Shown here one piece after another: positions 27,101 through 38,871 of a DNA stretch of 64,000 bases (position 1 is its first letter; the number at the start of each line of letters is the position of its first letter). The notes beneath the pieces are model-generated. The model did no database searches. It had not been told where the DNA came from and saw only the letters and a list, made by a program, of their open reading frames with translations. Made by a program: the position numbers and the translations under genes. Source of the DNA: Camarhynchus parvulus (Eukaryota; Chordata; Aves; Passeriformes; Thraupidae); NCBI RefSeq assembly GCF_901933205.1, contig NC_044572.1, positions 19,244,501 to 19,308,500 on the forward strand, in the 5' to 3' direction.

Positions 27101-28217
27101 GATAGACCACTTGTTTTTGTGATTATTTTTAAAACTATAGTTGAAAGAGCATCCAATGTTCCCTTGAATTACATGTGCTTAAAAACTGTAGGAATCAAAA
27201 ACCTTCCCATAATCTTTGTAGTGCAATTTTAAGTCTGCAATTTAAACTGAAGGGATTGAGGTGAGTTCAAAGCACCAGAATTGCAGGAGCGTTCGGGATA
27301 ATTAAACCTCAGTTGTTAAGCAAGGAAGCAAAAATAAGAGCAAGACAGAAGAGATAGGAGCAGGAATAAATTTAAAAAGATTTTTCTTTGCATGTTTTGT
27401 TTCTTCCTTGAAAATAAGTCTTTGTTTCAAAGGCTCTTATGGTCAGAAAAAATAACTTTTGACCATCACAGTTATCAGTTGGTTTTGAATTTCATGTGCC
27501 TCATGCACCTAAGGTCCTGGAGTGCAGTCTGCAGGGTGCTGGGGTCTCATGGGTGTTTATGTAATGGCTACAGCCGGGAATCATCAATGTCCCTTTTGGA
27601 CTTTCCTTCTGTTTGCCTCCTGCCCTGTTAGGAAAAGCACATGCCAAGATCAGTGCTTGGCTCAAGATGGAATGACCAAAAAGCTGTCTCCGTTGTTTAG
27701 GTAATCCTCTGTCTACCAACCTCTTAAAAAAATATCTCTGATCATGCTGCACCTGGCAACATTAGCTCCCTAATCTTTGATGCAATAACTGTGACTGGGC
27801 TTTCGTGGGAGCAGCCTGGACACTGAGCTGTGAGCTGCGGTGGAGAAGAGGACCATGGCAAACCAGGCATCCTGCACACACAGTGCCAGGAGGCAAAGGG
27901 AGGAGATCTGGTCTGCAGCCTGAACCATGGGCCTTGTATCAAAGCTTTTTATCACTCACAATTTGCTTGTCCCACAACTGTGTCACCTCAGTGCTTTTAT
28001 GAGGGGAAACGTGGAAGTGGTATTCTAGTAGAAGTAATGGTGACTCCTGAGCCAGCCCTGGGTTGGGTTTCTGAGCTCCCAAGAGGAGTCAGATCTCAGC
28101 CCTATCCTGCTGGATAGAGCAGGGTTTGGAGTATCCCTTATCCCAGATTTTTTTCTGGGAATCTATAGAAACATCAGTTCCTGGCTTTTGGTTTGGCTTC
28201 TCACTTCAAAACACAAG
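21133..28217. other. Unique AT-rich DNA, no gene recognised
   Basis: Open frames are mostly below 100 codons; the longest is 116 codons at 24799-25149 on the minus strand. A plus-strand exon-like segment (23163-23307) is annotated separately. At 22195-22204 a cctataaaat TATA-type word lies in a slightly GC-richer stretch (21950-22280) that could be an old LTR fragment or nothing. The stretch 27500-28110 is GC-richer, but its several overlapping frames match no family I know. Confidence 0.5.
23163..23307 (+). other. Candidate 145-nt exon, plus strand
   Basis: The segment follows cttttcttacag and is succeeded by the consensus donor gtaagt at 23308. It lies entirely inside an open frame (23115-23315). 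The peptide contains MSSVIPTLAGFNC and FSDQALELGSRKK, with no recognised domain. A second excellent donor (agggtaagt) lies about 55 nt downstream, but stops intervene. Because the other better exon candidates are on the opposite strand, this could belong to a different transcript or be a pseudo-exon. Confidence 0.2.
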
Positions 28218-28354
28218 TATATTAAAAAACCACCCCCCCCCCCACCAAAATAAACCAACCAAAACCAACCAAACCAAACCAAAAAAAAAAAAAAAACCCA
28301 AAAAACTCCAAAAAACCCCAGCAAACCCACCCCAACAAAAAAGAAAACAAACCC
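28218..28354 (+). repeat. A/C-only low-complexity tract with C11 run
   Basis: The 103 bases 28218-28320 contain no G. The tract comprises a C11 run at 28233-28243, then aacc/aaacc repeats, then A-runs of up to 16 interspersed with CCC/CCCC clusters to about 28354. The opposite strand is G/T-only, with several GGG and GGGG tracts able to form non-B DNA. The long minus-strand frame here (Trp/Gly/Phe-rich) is a by-product of the bias. Confidence 0.9.
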
Positions 28355-31194
28355 ACTGCCGAGAGAACAGACTGTGGGGCTCTACAAACTCCTGGAAATG
28401 TCCAGAATGTCTTGACTCGAACTACCCATGCTTTTAGCATGGCATAATGGAACTGTTAGTTGGTTACACAGCAAATATAATATTGCTGTGAGCTACTGTG
28501 TAAATCACAATGACAGCATCCATTTGTTTAAAAATAATTTATAAAAGGGATAAAACAAAACTTTGCAAAGAACTGCTGATTTAATTATATTTTTGTGTGG
28601 AGGGAGGAGAATCCCTGCTATATCAGCACTATAGAAGTCTATCAAGACAGCTTGATTAATAGGAATAAATATTACCTGAATGTACAATTGCAGAAATAAG
28701 ACAAATTTTTATAGTTCTAGAGTTTTATGAAATGCCAGCTAGAAGATTAAAAATACATGGTATTAGTTTCTTTAAAAAAATTTTATAAAAGGAAGATTCA
28801 CAGTAAGTTATTTCAGTTCTGAGCCAGATGAGAGTAAAATTAAGATACAGTCATGTAATATGAGATTTGGGAAAGAACATTTTTTTGCCATGCATACAAC
28901 ATCTTAAACAGTGTGTAAGTCTGTACACAATTCAATAGGAATTACTGACAAATTACCTTGTTTGATCAAATTTATCTTCTGTGAGTAAGGTAAATTCTCA
29001 TTTTTTACTTGTTACTTCCTGCTTAAAGAGGCCTTATTGAACAGCAAAAAATATAGAAAGCATGACAGCAGGAGCCTTTTTTCCACCTTTACAGGACAAA
29101 ACCTTTCTACTGGATTTCTTGGTTTATCTGGGTTTGATTTTATGTTAAAAAATATTAAATAAGAATTCATTAGCTAAATGTACAAGATTATGGGGCTCAT
29201 CTGAATCCATTGCTATGAACAAATGGTGAAATTAGATGTGAAATATTTATTGATATTTTGAAGTGGATAATTTCTGTTATGGGCACAAAAAGTTTTACGA
29301 TAGAACAATTATTTTTGCTTGCTATTAAATAAAGAAAATATAAGGAGGTGCTAACTACTTTAAATATTGCAATAAAAGCAGTAAAGCTGTGCAATATCAG
29401 TCTATCTTCAGATAATGAATTATGACAAAATTCTGAGTTCTTAGCTTGCACATCTGTTTGCTGGTGCCGTGGATTGCACACCATCTGCATATTTAGTGAT
29501 TTTCAGCTCCTAAACTTAGTTTCAGTATGAGATGAGGCACAAAGAGAAACATGTGCACTGTCAGTAGCAACTGAGACAGATGGGAAAGCTGCACATAAAG
29601 TGCTGTAAAAAACATGCATAATTTGGTGTGAGTGTAACAATTTGGTGGAAAATGAATACATTTATTAACTCTTTTGAGAAACTCATCAGTTACATGATCA
29701 ATGCACCTGGAGAATACTAATTGGCTCACACCTGCACCTGCTGCTGGTTATCTTGAAATTATTCTGTTTATAGGAATCCAAAACCTATTAAAACTTTACC
29801 TGTCATGGGTCTGGCTTGACTCTTACAGCTGTCACTGCAGATCTTGCTTAACTGTCCCACAGCTGCTGAGACTGTCCCAGGCATATGCCTGGTGTGACCA
29901 GAGACTGCCTTTCCCCGCCTTTCATGGGACACCTGTAATCCTGCTGTGGCTTGGCATGCTCAGCAAGAGCCCATCCACACCCCTCTGCCAAACACACATG
30001 GTCTGAGCTTAAAATTTCACCCATATTGCAGCCATACTGCTATGATGGTACACAGTATTCTTAAGGAATGTCTGTAACTACGTAAATTTGGTTTTAGAAA
30101 TGTACGTTGTATGCACCAAGATGAACTGTCTGGATACTTTAACATGCACCCTGCATAGCCAACAATTTTATTCACTTAGCAGTCTGTACCTTTTTTCTGT
30201 ATTGTTTTGGCACAGGACAGACTGTCAGGTTTAATCACCTTGAAAGTTTCAGGGAAGATGTTCAAGAATTTTAGGGAAATATGTTTGCAAAATAAGTAAC
30301 CTGAGTGGAAAGATTTTTGTTTTTCAGGCATGCGTGCTATGGCTAAAAATGGGAAACATTTTACCAGAAAATAATTCCACTTAAAAAAAAAAAGAATCTG
30401 AGCTCTCTTTAGAAAAATTGACTGTCTGTATTTGTAGGAATTTCTGTTCGTGTCCAAATCACACAATCCAAACCAGTCACAATAAGTTGTGAGAAGAATA
30501 TCACCACCTTCAATCACTTTCATGTACTATTTGACACCTGGGTAGGATTTTTGTTGTTTCTTTTTATGTTGATCCTGCTTCTTTTGACACAGCTATGAAA
30601 GGCATGACAGGAATTTCAGAAGTACGGGAGTATTTTGTTTCTTATATAATTAAAAAATATTTTAATGCAATTTCTGTGGGGGTGGCGATGTGTATGGTAG
30701 AGGGTTGAGCAGTGATAAACAGCCTGTTCATGCAGCCTGTAAGGGAGCCAGTAAGAGCTCCCTGATGAAGAAAAGCACGGCTGGAAAGCAAGTGAAAAAC
30801 ACAAAGCATTTGCAACCTCTCACTCTCGGGAATGGTGTGTGTGCATGTGAAACCACAGCTTGGTCTGCTGCTTGAAAAGGTTGCTTGGGGTTAAGTTCTG
30901 CCATATGATTTTGGCATCTGGCTATGATTGGAGTCAATGGGGGTCCTCTGTATGCATCTGAGGGCACAGTATGACCCTTCCTGCTTGTTTTCACTCACTA
31001 TATTTTTGTGCTATGGCACCTCTGAGCAGGGACAATCTCAACTGCTCATTCACTTCAAAGGCCATCTGTAAGGAAAGTTATTCTTGTGTTTCCTTTCATT
31101 CTCTGAGCAGTCCTTAGCTTCCTTTCATGACTTCCTCTCTTATTGATTTATTAAGCTACTAAAGTTCAGATCCCAGTCTATAAAAATTAAAACT
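28355..31194. other. Unique AT-rich DNA, no gene recognised
   Basis: Only short open frames occur. A GC-richer patch at 29800-30005 carries a 101-codon plus-strand frame (29701-30006) without recognisable domains. The 115-codon minus-strand frame at 30176-30523 is Phe/Lys-rich and looks like a chance product. Confidence 0.5.
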
Positions 31195-31774
31195 TCAATC
31201 TGAAAGAAGAAAAAATAACCAAGTAGATAATATAAATACAAGATAATAGCATAAGCAGCTGTGAGCAGACATAGCGTATTTCATTTTCAGCATCTTCTGA
31301 AAGATAAAGAGCAGTTCAATCAAATTAAAAATGTGGAGAGATTTTCCTTCAAGCCACATTGAGCAATCAAGTCTAAAAAACAAGCCATGCTGTGTTCCTG
31401 GAGCAGATAATAGTATCAGCGATGAGGTATTACTATTAGGATTAAATGGCTCCTGTAAAATAATAAACTGATTTAATGGGCCAAATGATGATAAGGTACT
31501 TTTCATGGATATACCAGAGGCAGAATTTTTTTCATCAGGAGCAGTGGCCTTGATATTCTGACTGCAAAGCTCCAGAAGGCTTGACACTGATGGTACTGTT
31601 TTGATTCCTGTGATAGAAACTGAAGTGGGACATCAGAATTTGTTCCACAATAGAGGAAGAATTAGACACCTTGGAAAAGTTATCTATAGGAAGCACACTT
31701 TTTGCCTGCAGGTAGGCTACAGGGAATGATAAACAAAAGGAGTTTCTGTCCATCCCTGTCATTGGAGCATGCAT
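31195..31774 (-). other. Two overlapping minus-strand frames, unrecognised
   Basis: Read on the minus strand, a 79-codon frame (31774-31535) overlaps a 130-codon frame (31587-31195) shifted by one base. The first follows an acceptor-like pyrimidine tract ending in cctgcag at about 31708 and includes SNSSSIVEQILMSHFSFYH. The second includes SSLLELCSQNIKATAPDEK and GTQHGLFFRLDCSMW. The composition is rich in Ser, Asn and Thr, not the Phe/Lys bias of chance AT-rich frames. One frameshift would join them into roughly 190 codons, as in a decayed exon or retrocopy. I recognise no family, so a chance occurrence is not excluded. Confidence 0.25.
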
Positions 31775-32154
31775 GAAAAATTAAGGAGCCAGGAAGGAGC
31801 CTCCATATAAGAGGGTAGAGAGAAAGAATGAGGACTCTTGAATGGAGAAAAGCTTTCTCTATTCAAGATTCTCAGCTGCCTCTTGGACAAATGAGGCTAG
31901 CCTTGGCAAGATCTGTACTCTTCCTTAATCTTGTTTTGCATGTTCCCATATACAATGGAGTGGATTCCTGAATTCCAGGGACTCAGAACCCCTTGTTGTG
32001 TCCAAAATCCTATGATTTCCCCATAGCTGCATTGCCATGGGAGTTTCTTGTCCTTTTTCCCAAATGGAAAATGCTCAAAATGAATTTACCTTAAGACTTC
32101 AATGATCTGCTGGGGAGAGAGATGTGGGAGGAAGTTGCAGTTTGGGGAGGGAAT
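31775..32154. other. Spacer, nothing recognised
   Basis: Mixed-composition DNA between the overlapping frames and the old CR1 end. No open frame, repeat or signal could be supported. Confidence 0.5.
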
Positions 32155-32263
32155 TGCTGAACAACCTGGTCTGACCTTGTAGCTGATCCTGTTTCGAGGA
32201 GGAGGTCAGACTTGAGACCTTCAGAGGTCCCTTCCTTCTTGAACTGTCTGATGATCTTATGAG
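32155..32263 (+). mobile_element. Old, diverged CR1 3' end
   Basis: The order of landmarks matches a CR1 3' end in sense orientation: ctgaccttgtagctgatcctg, gaggaggaggtcagacttgagacct, cagaggtcccttcc, and a decayed tail gatgatcttatgag. It corresponds to the older CR1 subfamilies with a gacctccagaggtcccttccaac-type end. Divergence is clearly higher than in the copies at 14.0 and 58.7 kb, implying an older insertion. Subfamily assignment would need alignment to a repeat library. Confidence 0.68.
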
Positions 32264-35200
32264 AATAGGATTCCAAGTACATTTTCATGTAAATAATCTT
32301 TCAGGCAGATTCAGGAAAAGTCATCATGTGACTGTTAAGACTTTTTTTTTTATAGAGAGAGCTCAAATTATCATATTATTGAATGATTTTTTTTTAGTTA
32401 AAACTAATAAATAGAAAAAAGATGCCATCTTTACAGTGAGCTTTTATATTATTATATTTTACTATTGTCTATATCCCACTACTGAACAGAATTGTGTTCT
32501 ATTTCCTCTGTCTCCTTGAAAATGTTCATGTCTGACAGATAGAAGTTCTATCAAGAACATGAAAGGAATCTGGGAGTTTTTTAATTATCTGCTGCCATTT
32601 TATGTTGGCTTTGGTATTTTTTTTTCCAGTACAAGTGAAAGAAAGAAATTGTCCCAGTAGAAAATTTCCCTAGTAGTATTTTAAAGGAAACTTGCCTCTC
32701 AGGATACAACGCTCAGATTCTAGATGACACTGATGGCCCTTTCTATTTGCTGGGTCCCCAATGTACATGTAACATGAAGCAGACTTTGGTTCAAAAAATT
32801 ACATGGTCCTTGTGAGTTTTTTCTTTGACTGGAATTCCCCAGGAGCTGATGACTTCAATGTAACATTGATTTTCAGTGAAAATTTCAACTCAAAACAACT
32901 TGGATCCTTGTCTAAGGAAAAGAAATAAAGTACTAAGTAAATGTAAATACAGATTTTTCCTATGGAGCCCATTCTGAAAATTGGAGTTTTTGACCTTTTT
33001 GTTTTTCTTACTTTTCAGCTGTAGGAACAATTATTTAAAACAGTTTCTAGAGCCTTGATGAATATAGCAGAAGACTTATGAAGACTTATTTTTTGGGGGG
33101 AAAAATGCAAATATTTTAGTTGCAGTGTTTGTTTATGCAGAGATATCCCTGAATTGAGCAATAATTCAAATAAAATATTTGTGTGTCCTAGGAATTTTTA
33201 CTGAAGATTCTTCTGAAACTTTAAAAAAATGTCCATATATATCTTACTATAAGACTAATGACTTTGTGGAAGAAAAAGAAGATATGAAAAATACTGTTGA
33301 AGGAATTTGGAGAGTTCAAAATAGGTGTAGAGGATAAATCTGCCTTCCATGCATTAGTAAGAGAGAGAGAACAACAAAGTGATTTACTCCCAGTTTCCAA
33401 AACGCAAGATCTAAACCATAAAACTATAAAGAACTTAAAGAAGTATCACCTCACCTTTTAATCTTCAACTTTATTGTCTCAGCATACATTTTTCAATGAA
33501 AAAATTGCCCATGAGATAGGTAAAAAGCAGTTCTTGACACATACTAGCAATTTATTGTCTCATGGGGGATGTAATACGCATTTGTTATTAAGTTCTCTTT
33601 GTAAGGTGTTGTGGTTTTTGGGTTTTATTTTTTTGTGTTTGGGTCTATACATTTGAACTGATTTCCCTGGTTTTCTGTTGCATACTAAAAAAATTGGTCT
33701 GTTGTTTCCAGAAACAGAGAAACATATCATTAGATAAATATATCACAAAGATATGAATTATCCTCCAAGAATATGAAAAGTGTTGGCTGAAAAGAAGCCT
33801 CATTATGAATAACATTCAGAGTATTATGTCATCTGAGAGTACCTGACCTTTGTCTTTTTGGGTTCACATTTCTGATATGTTTCTGTAATCGGTTTCCTGA
33901 ACGTTTATACCAGGACTGTGCATTTTCTATGAAACTGGCCATGCACAATGTGTTTTCCTTGCAAGTCACCTTCGAAAAACTTATCACTGCTTAGTGGTTT
34001 TGTGATGGGCTCAATTATGTCTCACTGGCAGTGTTAAGGATGTGTATTACATAATGTTATCAGTAAAAGCTATCTCTTTAGGCAAAGGCATGAGGGAACC
34101 ATCAAATGCTCGATTCTGACAAACAGATGTCAGCCAAAACGGGTCATATCCCAACAGCTGTTGGGAGCATTGCATGGAGGACTGGGTACAGGAGAAAGAG
34201 ACAGCCTTTGCTTAGTTAATCATTGCTTGGAGAAAGAGAGACTTTTCTTTGGAGAGTGCAGTGTCTGAAGGTTATGTTAACTGTTTAATCTGTTTTGACA
34301 AAAAGCTGATTAAATAATGGAACAAGAGAGAAAACGTACGTTTGGTGAATTTTTATTAAGATGAGTATACGGTCTAGTGGATCTCTAGTCTAGTAAAACC
34401 CCTCCATCTGCTTTTCTCTGCATAGTCGTAATTCTTGATCAGTGACTGAGATGAGCTTTCAGTTCAGAGGCCTACAGGGCTTCTAGGAGAGAGTGGAAAA
34501 ATATAGTATTTCTCCCTGGTAGGGAGAAATGCATTTGAGGTTAATACTTCAGAAGCATCCTTGAATTCAGCGGGTTCAAATGTGGTGATTGGTAATTTTT
34601 TCTTCCTTTATGTCTGAGGTCTTCTGGGTGACTGATGAACAAAGATAATCTGTTATGTGCTTTCACCTAGTAATTTTTGAATATCTGTATCTGGTTCCCT
34701 TGCCCAGATTACCTGAATAAAACCCCAACAAAACAACATCCTAATAACCTTTTTTTCTGTAAACCCATTTTCAGCATTGCCACAAGAGCAAGTGTATATT
34801 TTAGTGCTGTAAATACTTCTCCATTTGTCCCTTCATCTGACAGCATAGAAATATAATTTCCTTTTCATGCTTGCAATTTTTCTTTTTCAATTAGCACTGA
34901 TAATAGTTACCTCTGCATAGATTAATGAAATTCCCTACCCCTAATTAATTTATTGTTCAAACAAGTGGTATATATGTTTCTACCTTTTAAATTTATTTGA
35001 ATTAAAAGAAGAGAGTTGTTGTTCAAATATCTACTCTGACATCTTTCTATGATTTTTTTCCCCCATTGATTCATCTTCACTATGTATTTTGAATGGTAAA
35101 ACTTGAAAGCTTTTATTTGAAATGCATATATTAAGGAAACTTCCCAGTCTGACCAATCACAAGACTCTGGCAGTATTATGATGTCCATAGCAAGCTCGTA

Positions 35201-36580
35201 CAATTAATAAATGCAAATAACATTATTTTTAGATGACAGTGCAATGCAGTCAACTTGGATTCTTGACACAGTCAGTGGGGGTTTTTTTCACACTTCCCCA
35301 CCATGATTCTACAGTTAGAAATTGCAAATTAGAATGTGCAATTGAAATTGCAGTTAGAAAGTGGAATTATTCCATAAAGAAATTCAGAAAATAAAATACC
35401 TGATATTTCTGATCACTATTTCTTCAGTCTCAGTATCTATTTGTTGATTTGAATAGGAAAAGATGCTGTCTTTTACAAGAGTTTCATGCCAGCACATTTA
35501 ATGGGAACATTTTCATGAGCTGAAGTGGGAGGAGCAGCAAGGCTATACAACACTCCCTGCATACAAATTGCCTAAATTAAAAAAAAAAAGTTCAGGACAG
35601 GAAATTTTTATAATCAAATGTGGCAGCGAGGAACAAAAATTTTACTATTAATAGACAGTCTTTCCAAGTTCCTTCCTTGGATTTGGCCGTGGGGATGAAG
35701 CTTTCCTTGCACTCTGCTGTGTTTATGGCAGGGATGGGAGTTCTGTTTTAACTGACATTTTCCAATTCCCTTTTATGAGACAGTTAACAAGTGGTTAGAA
35801 ATTTTGCCAAAACGTTATGCAATTAGGTTGATATATTCATGTCAGGTATCTGTGTGAGCCAAAACAACTCTGTGTCAAGCAGCAGGGCTGAGAAAGTGCA
35901 CAGTTTTCCACATTGCCTGTGAAGGGCTCTAGCTGGATAGTCAAAATGAACAGGAATTTAAATGTATTCTTTGTTATTACTTCCATACTGTCATAAGGGT
36001 AGTAAGAAGAGAACTAAATTCCTGCTACTGATTGTCCACTTTTCCTCCACCGCCCCAATCTAATGCAGAGTATGTTGATTTTGATTGCATTGCTATAAAC
36101 ACTGGATTTAGTGGTAATAATAGTCCTGATAATATGGTCCTGCACTTCACAGGAATATGAATTCCTTTAGAACAGGAAAAGGATTTTTCTTGCCTAAACA
36201 TTTTTTTCTCATTAATAATCTATAATTTCTTAAGTGTAAAGAAATTAAAATAAACCAAAATAATGAAAAACCATTCTGGGCCTATAAAAATTACTGCAGT
36301 AGCTTTAGGAAGATACTAAATGGACCACTTATTGAAGGGATTCTCCTGCATTTGAGAGGTGCATACTTTTTTATCCAATGATTGTAACTGATCTTGTCAC
36401 CAAGTTATCTTGGTGAGGCTGGCTGTGCAGTGAGGTTTCATCTGTGGGGGTGACGATAGAAAGAAGGGACAGGATGTCAGTAGCACCATTTCCATAGCTC
36501 AGGGGCTTTGGCTTAGTAGGTTTTCAATGAGCTAAGATTGTGAGCTTGTAGGAAGTTAAACATGTTTGCAACAGCCCTAG
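32264..36580. other. Unique AT-rich DNA, no gene recognised
   Basis: Open frames are all under 100 codons. A short direct duplication gaagacttat occurs near 33070-33090. No transposon ends, RNA genes or splice-bounded open segments were supported. Confidence 0.55.
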
Positions 36581-36642
36581 TGATGCCTTGTGAAGGCTGT
36601 CCTAGAACAGAGACTAGACAGAGTTAAAGAATAAAGTAGGTA

Positions 36643-36648
36643 TTTATT
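36643..36648 (-). terminator. LTR polyadenylation signal
   Basis: AATAAA on the minus strand sits in the context ttctaataaatacc, followed by a T-rich downstream element. It fits the R region of the LTR and could terminate transcripts running toward lower coordinates. Confidence 0.6.
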
Positions 36649-36757
36649 AGAAGGCCTCAATGGATACAGCTTGGGCAGTACAAGAGCCCAGCCAGGGCTA
36701 CACCCAGGATGGACTCAAAATGGTCACAAAATGGACAACCAGTCACGGGGTCTCTCA

Positions 36758-36767
36758 CTTTTATAGG
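36758..36767 (-). promoter_or_regulatory. TATA box of the solo LTR
   Basis: CCTATAAAAG on the minus strand lies about 110 bp upstream of the LTR polyadenylation signal, the usual spacing of TATA box, R and polyA signal in a retroviral LTR. If still active it would drive transcription toward lower coordinates. Confidence 0.6.
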
Positions 36768-36977
36768 TTTTGGTCCAACGGCATATTGGAGTGAATTGTC
36801 CAATTATAGCTTTAGCTTATGAAGTCCCATCCTTCTTATGAAGTCCCATAATTATTATTTTTCTCTCTTCGGTCCATGTTGTTTATGCTCTTGGGCCTGA
36901 AATTTGAGTCAGTTGTCCTGGGTCCCAAGCTAGGAAAGAAAATTTTTGTCTAGCTACTCTGTGAAGAGAGCTTACCA

Positions 36978-38800
36978 CCCCTTAATATGAAGCTCAGAAC
37001 TACACACTAAGCAGTACAGAACCTGAAAAATATCAAAGCTAAAACCTAAGGCATCACTATAAAAAAAAAAATCTGTCCAAAGTAATTTTTTTTCTCCAAA
37101 AGGTACTCTGTTTACAGCAAAAAACGCAATTTCTAAAGGAAAAAAGTTTTTGGATTTTTTCATTGAACTAGCCCTTGAATATGAAATTAGCATATGAAGG
37201 TTGGATTGGATAGGATGCAATCATGAGGAGTACCAATTTATTTTTTAGGGGATAGAATTCACCTTAAATATTGAAAATTATTTAAGATGCTTTGGATGCT
37301 CTTCTGGTGTCCAGAACCTACTTAGCACTGGCCAGAAAGTTGTCTACTGGTTTAGACCCTTTACATCCACAAAAAATGAATGAATTGGTGCCATTTTTCC
37401 TGAATGGGTTTCACAAAATTTATGTTAAGAAAATGTATTGCCTTCAGTATGATCGATGTTGTGGCACGAAGAAAGGATGAGAAATGTATGGAGTAATTTG
37501 CTTTCACTTGTAGAAAACACAGCTGCATTGAAAATCTATCAGGAGAAAATTAAAATAAGGCTGAAATAAGCAGCCACGTTATTCTTCAGTAGCAATGCTG
37601 AAACCCAAAAAGTGAAGGCTTTGAAAATTTGAAATGCTAATGAGCAATAGAAAAGAATAGCCAGTTTAATTTAATTTTGATTCTGTATACAAAATGATGT
37701 TCTATCTCAGTGGAATAGACCATGTGACAAAATTTCTCTTTCTATTTTTATCACAAGATTTCTTCCTTTCACTTTACAGAAGAGTTCTGTTTTGTTACAC
37801 CTTAGTAACCATCCTTACTGAGATGCAAACACTGATCTATATCCTGTTTCATGTATATTTTAATTAATTTCATAGGTTTTACATTCAGGTCTTAATTACT
37901 TTCATACAGAAGGGGGGAAATACAAGAGTATTTCTTCTGCATACAAGAAGGGGAGAAATCTGAGTATGCTGCCTGAGTAATTCTACTGCATAAATCTGCT
38001 ACCATGGAAGATCTAAATGGATTGCATTTTTAATTTTCCATGAAGCAAAGATGAAAACTAAGTATGAAAATGATTTTTTAAGTATTTGGAGACTAATATA
38101 AAAAAATTAGATGCTTTCATTTCTCATGAAAAAGCAGTGGTGGCTGTTTTCATTATGAAAATGAATAGCAATGAATTGTTCTGTAAGTATAATTATTTTT
38201 ATTTAAAATTATATAAATTAACAGGTTTCATCAAGCACATGGCAGTCTGCCTCTTTCCATGCTAAAGAAAATAGATCTTTAAATATGAGAGCACAGTGCT
38301 GGGTTTCTGAAAGAAATGGGGACCAGATCCAGTAAACCTGATGAACTGGATCTGCAGAGACCAGGATGTGAGAGGACTGAGGCCTCTTAATCCACTCTTT
38401 AGGAAAGAGCTCAGTAAATGAAAACTGCACGCTGTTCCAAGGCTCCCTGTTACAACACTTAGGAGAACACAGGTACCTCAGAAGAAGATGCAAAGCCATC
38501 ATCCTGTTTGGATGGGAAGCTGCTGAAATCTGTGCAGAAGAATTCCTATGCTTCATGCCATAGGAAATGGCAACACTGCTCTCAGGCATGTTTCTGCAAT
38601 GCCTCCTTCTTCCCCACTATGGATGCCTCTGGCCCCTTTGAATCGAAAGGCCTGATGTCCACTTGAAGACAGGTATCTATAATCTTTCTTTCAAAAGAGT
38701 AAGTTCTCCTTAGGGGAGGGAGGATTAGTAATTTCTACAGATTCAAATTTCTTCTAGCTATGCGTCTTAGAGCAGCTGATCCATTGGTGCTCCAGGCTAT
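36978..38800. other. Unique AT-rich DNA, no gene recognised
   Basis: It contains a 123-codon minus-strand frame at 38218-38589 with fairly protein-like composition (includes KEWIKRPQSSHILVSAD and HQVYWIWSPFLSE), but with no acceptor or donor at sensible places and no recognised domain. The remainder is AT-rich with runs of A and T. Confidence 0.5.
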
Positions 38801-38871
38801 GGAGATTCAAACTCACTTCTCTCCCAGGCAAGTGAGGAGATTCAAACTCACTTCTCTCCTGTGGCAGGTGA
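38801..38871 (+). repeat. 35/36-bp tandem duplication
   Basis: Two adjacent copies start at 38801 and 38836. Each begins ggagattcaaactcacttct and ends in (c)aggcaagtga or ggcaggtga. They are nearly identical over the first 24 bases and differ by an indel and substitutions in the last third. This indicates a local slippage or repair duplication that has since diverged slightly. Confidence 0.92.

Larger units (their letters stand above)
36581..36977 (-). mobile_element. Solo LTR of an endogenous retrovirus
   Basis: The segment begins TG and ends CA and is about 397 bp. Read on the minus strand it has LTR architecture: a U3-like part, a TATA box CCTATAAAAG (36758-36767), a leader-like part beginning gtgagagacc, a polyadenylation signal AATAAA (36643-36648), and a terminal part ending ...cttcacaaggcatca. 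A 15-bp word, cttatgaagtcccat, is repeated 19 bp apart within U3 (36816-36830 and 36835-36849). No gag, pol or env remnants flank it, so it is a solo LTR left by LTR-LTR recombination. The family resembles a passerine ERV LTR known to me by sequence texture; the exact name is not assigned. Edges are approximate because I found no convincing target-site duplication. Confidence 0.8.

Noticed and set aside
28222..28440. 72-codon Trp/Gly/Phe-rich minus-strand frame
   Set aside because: Produced by the G/T-only complement of the low-complexity tract.
34565..34580. gggttcaaatg resembling a tRNA T-arm box
   Set aside because: No A-box or foldable cloverleaf is present around it.
38218..38589. 123-codon minus-strand frame
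   Set aside because: Composition is fairly protein-like, but no splice sites or recognisable family accompany it. Kept only as a note within the block description.
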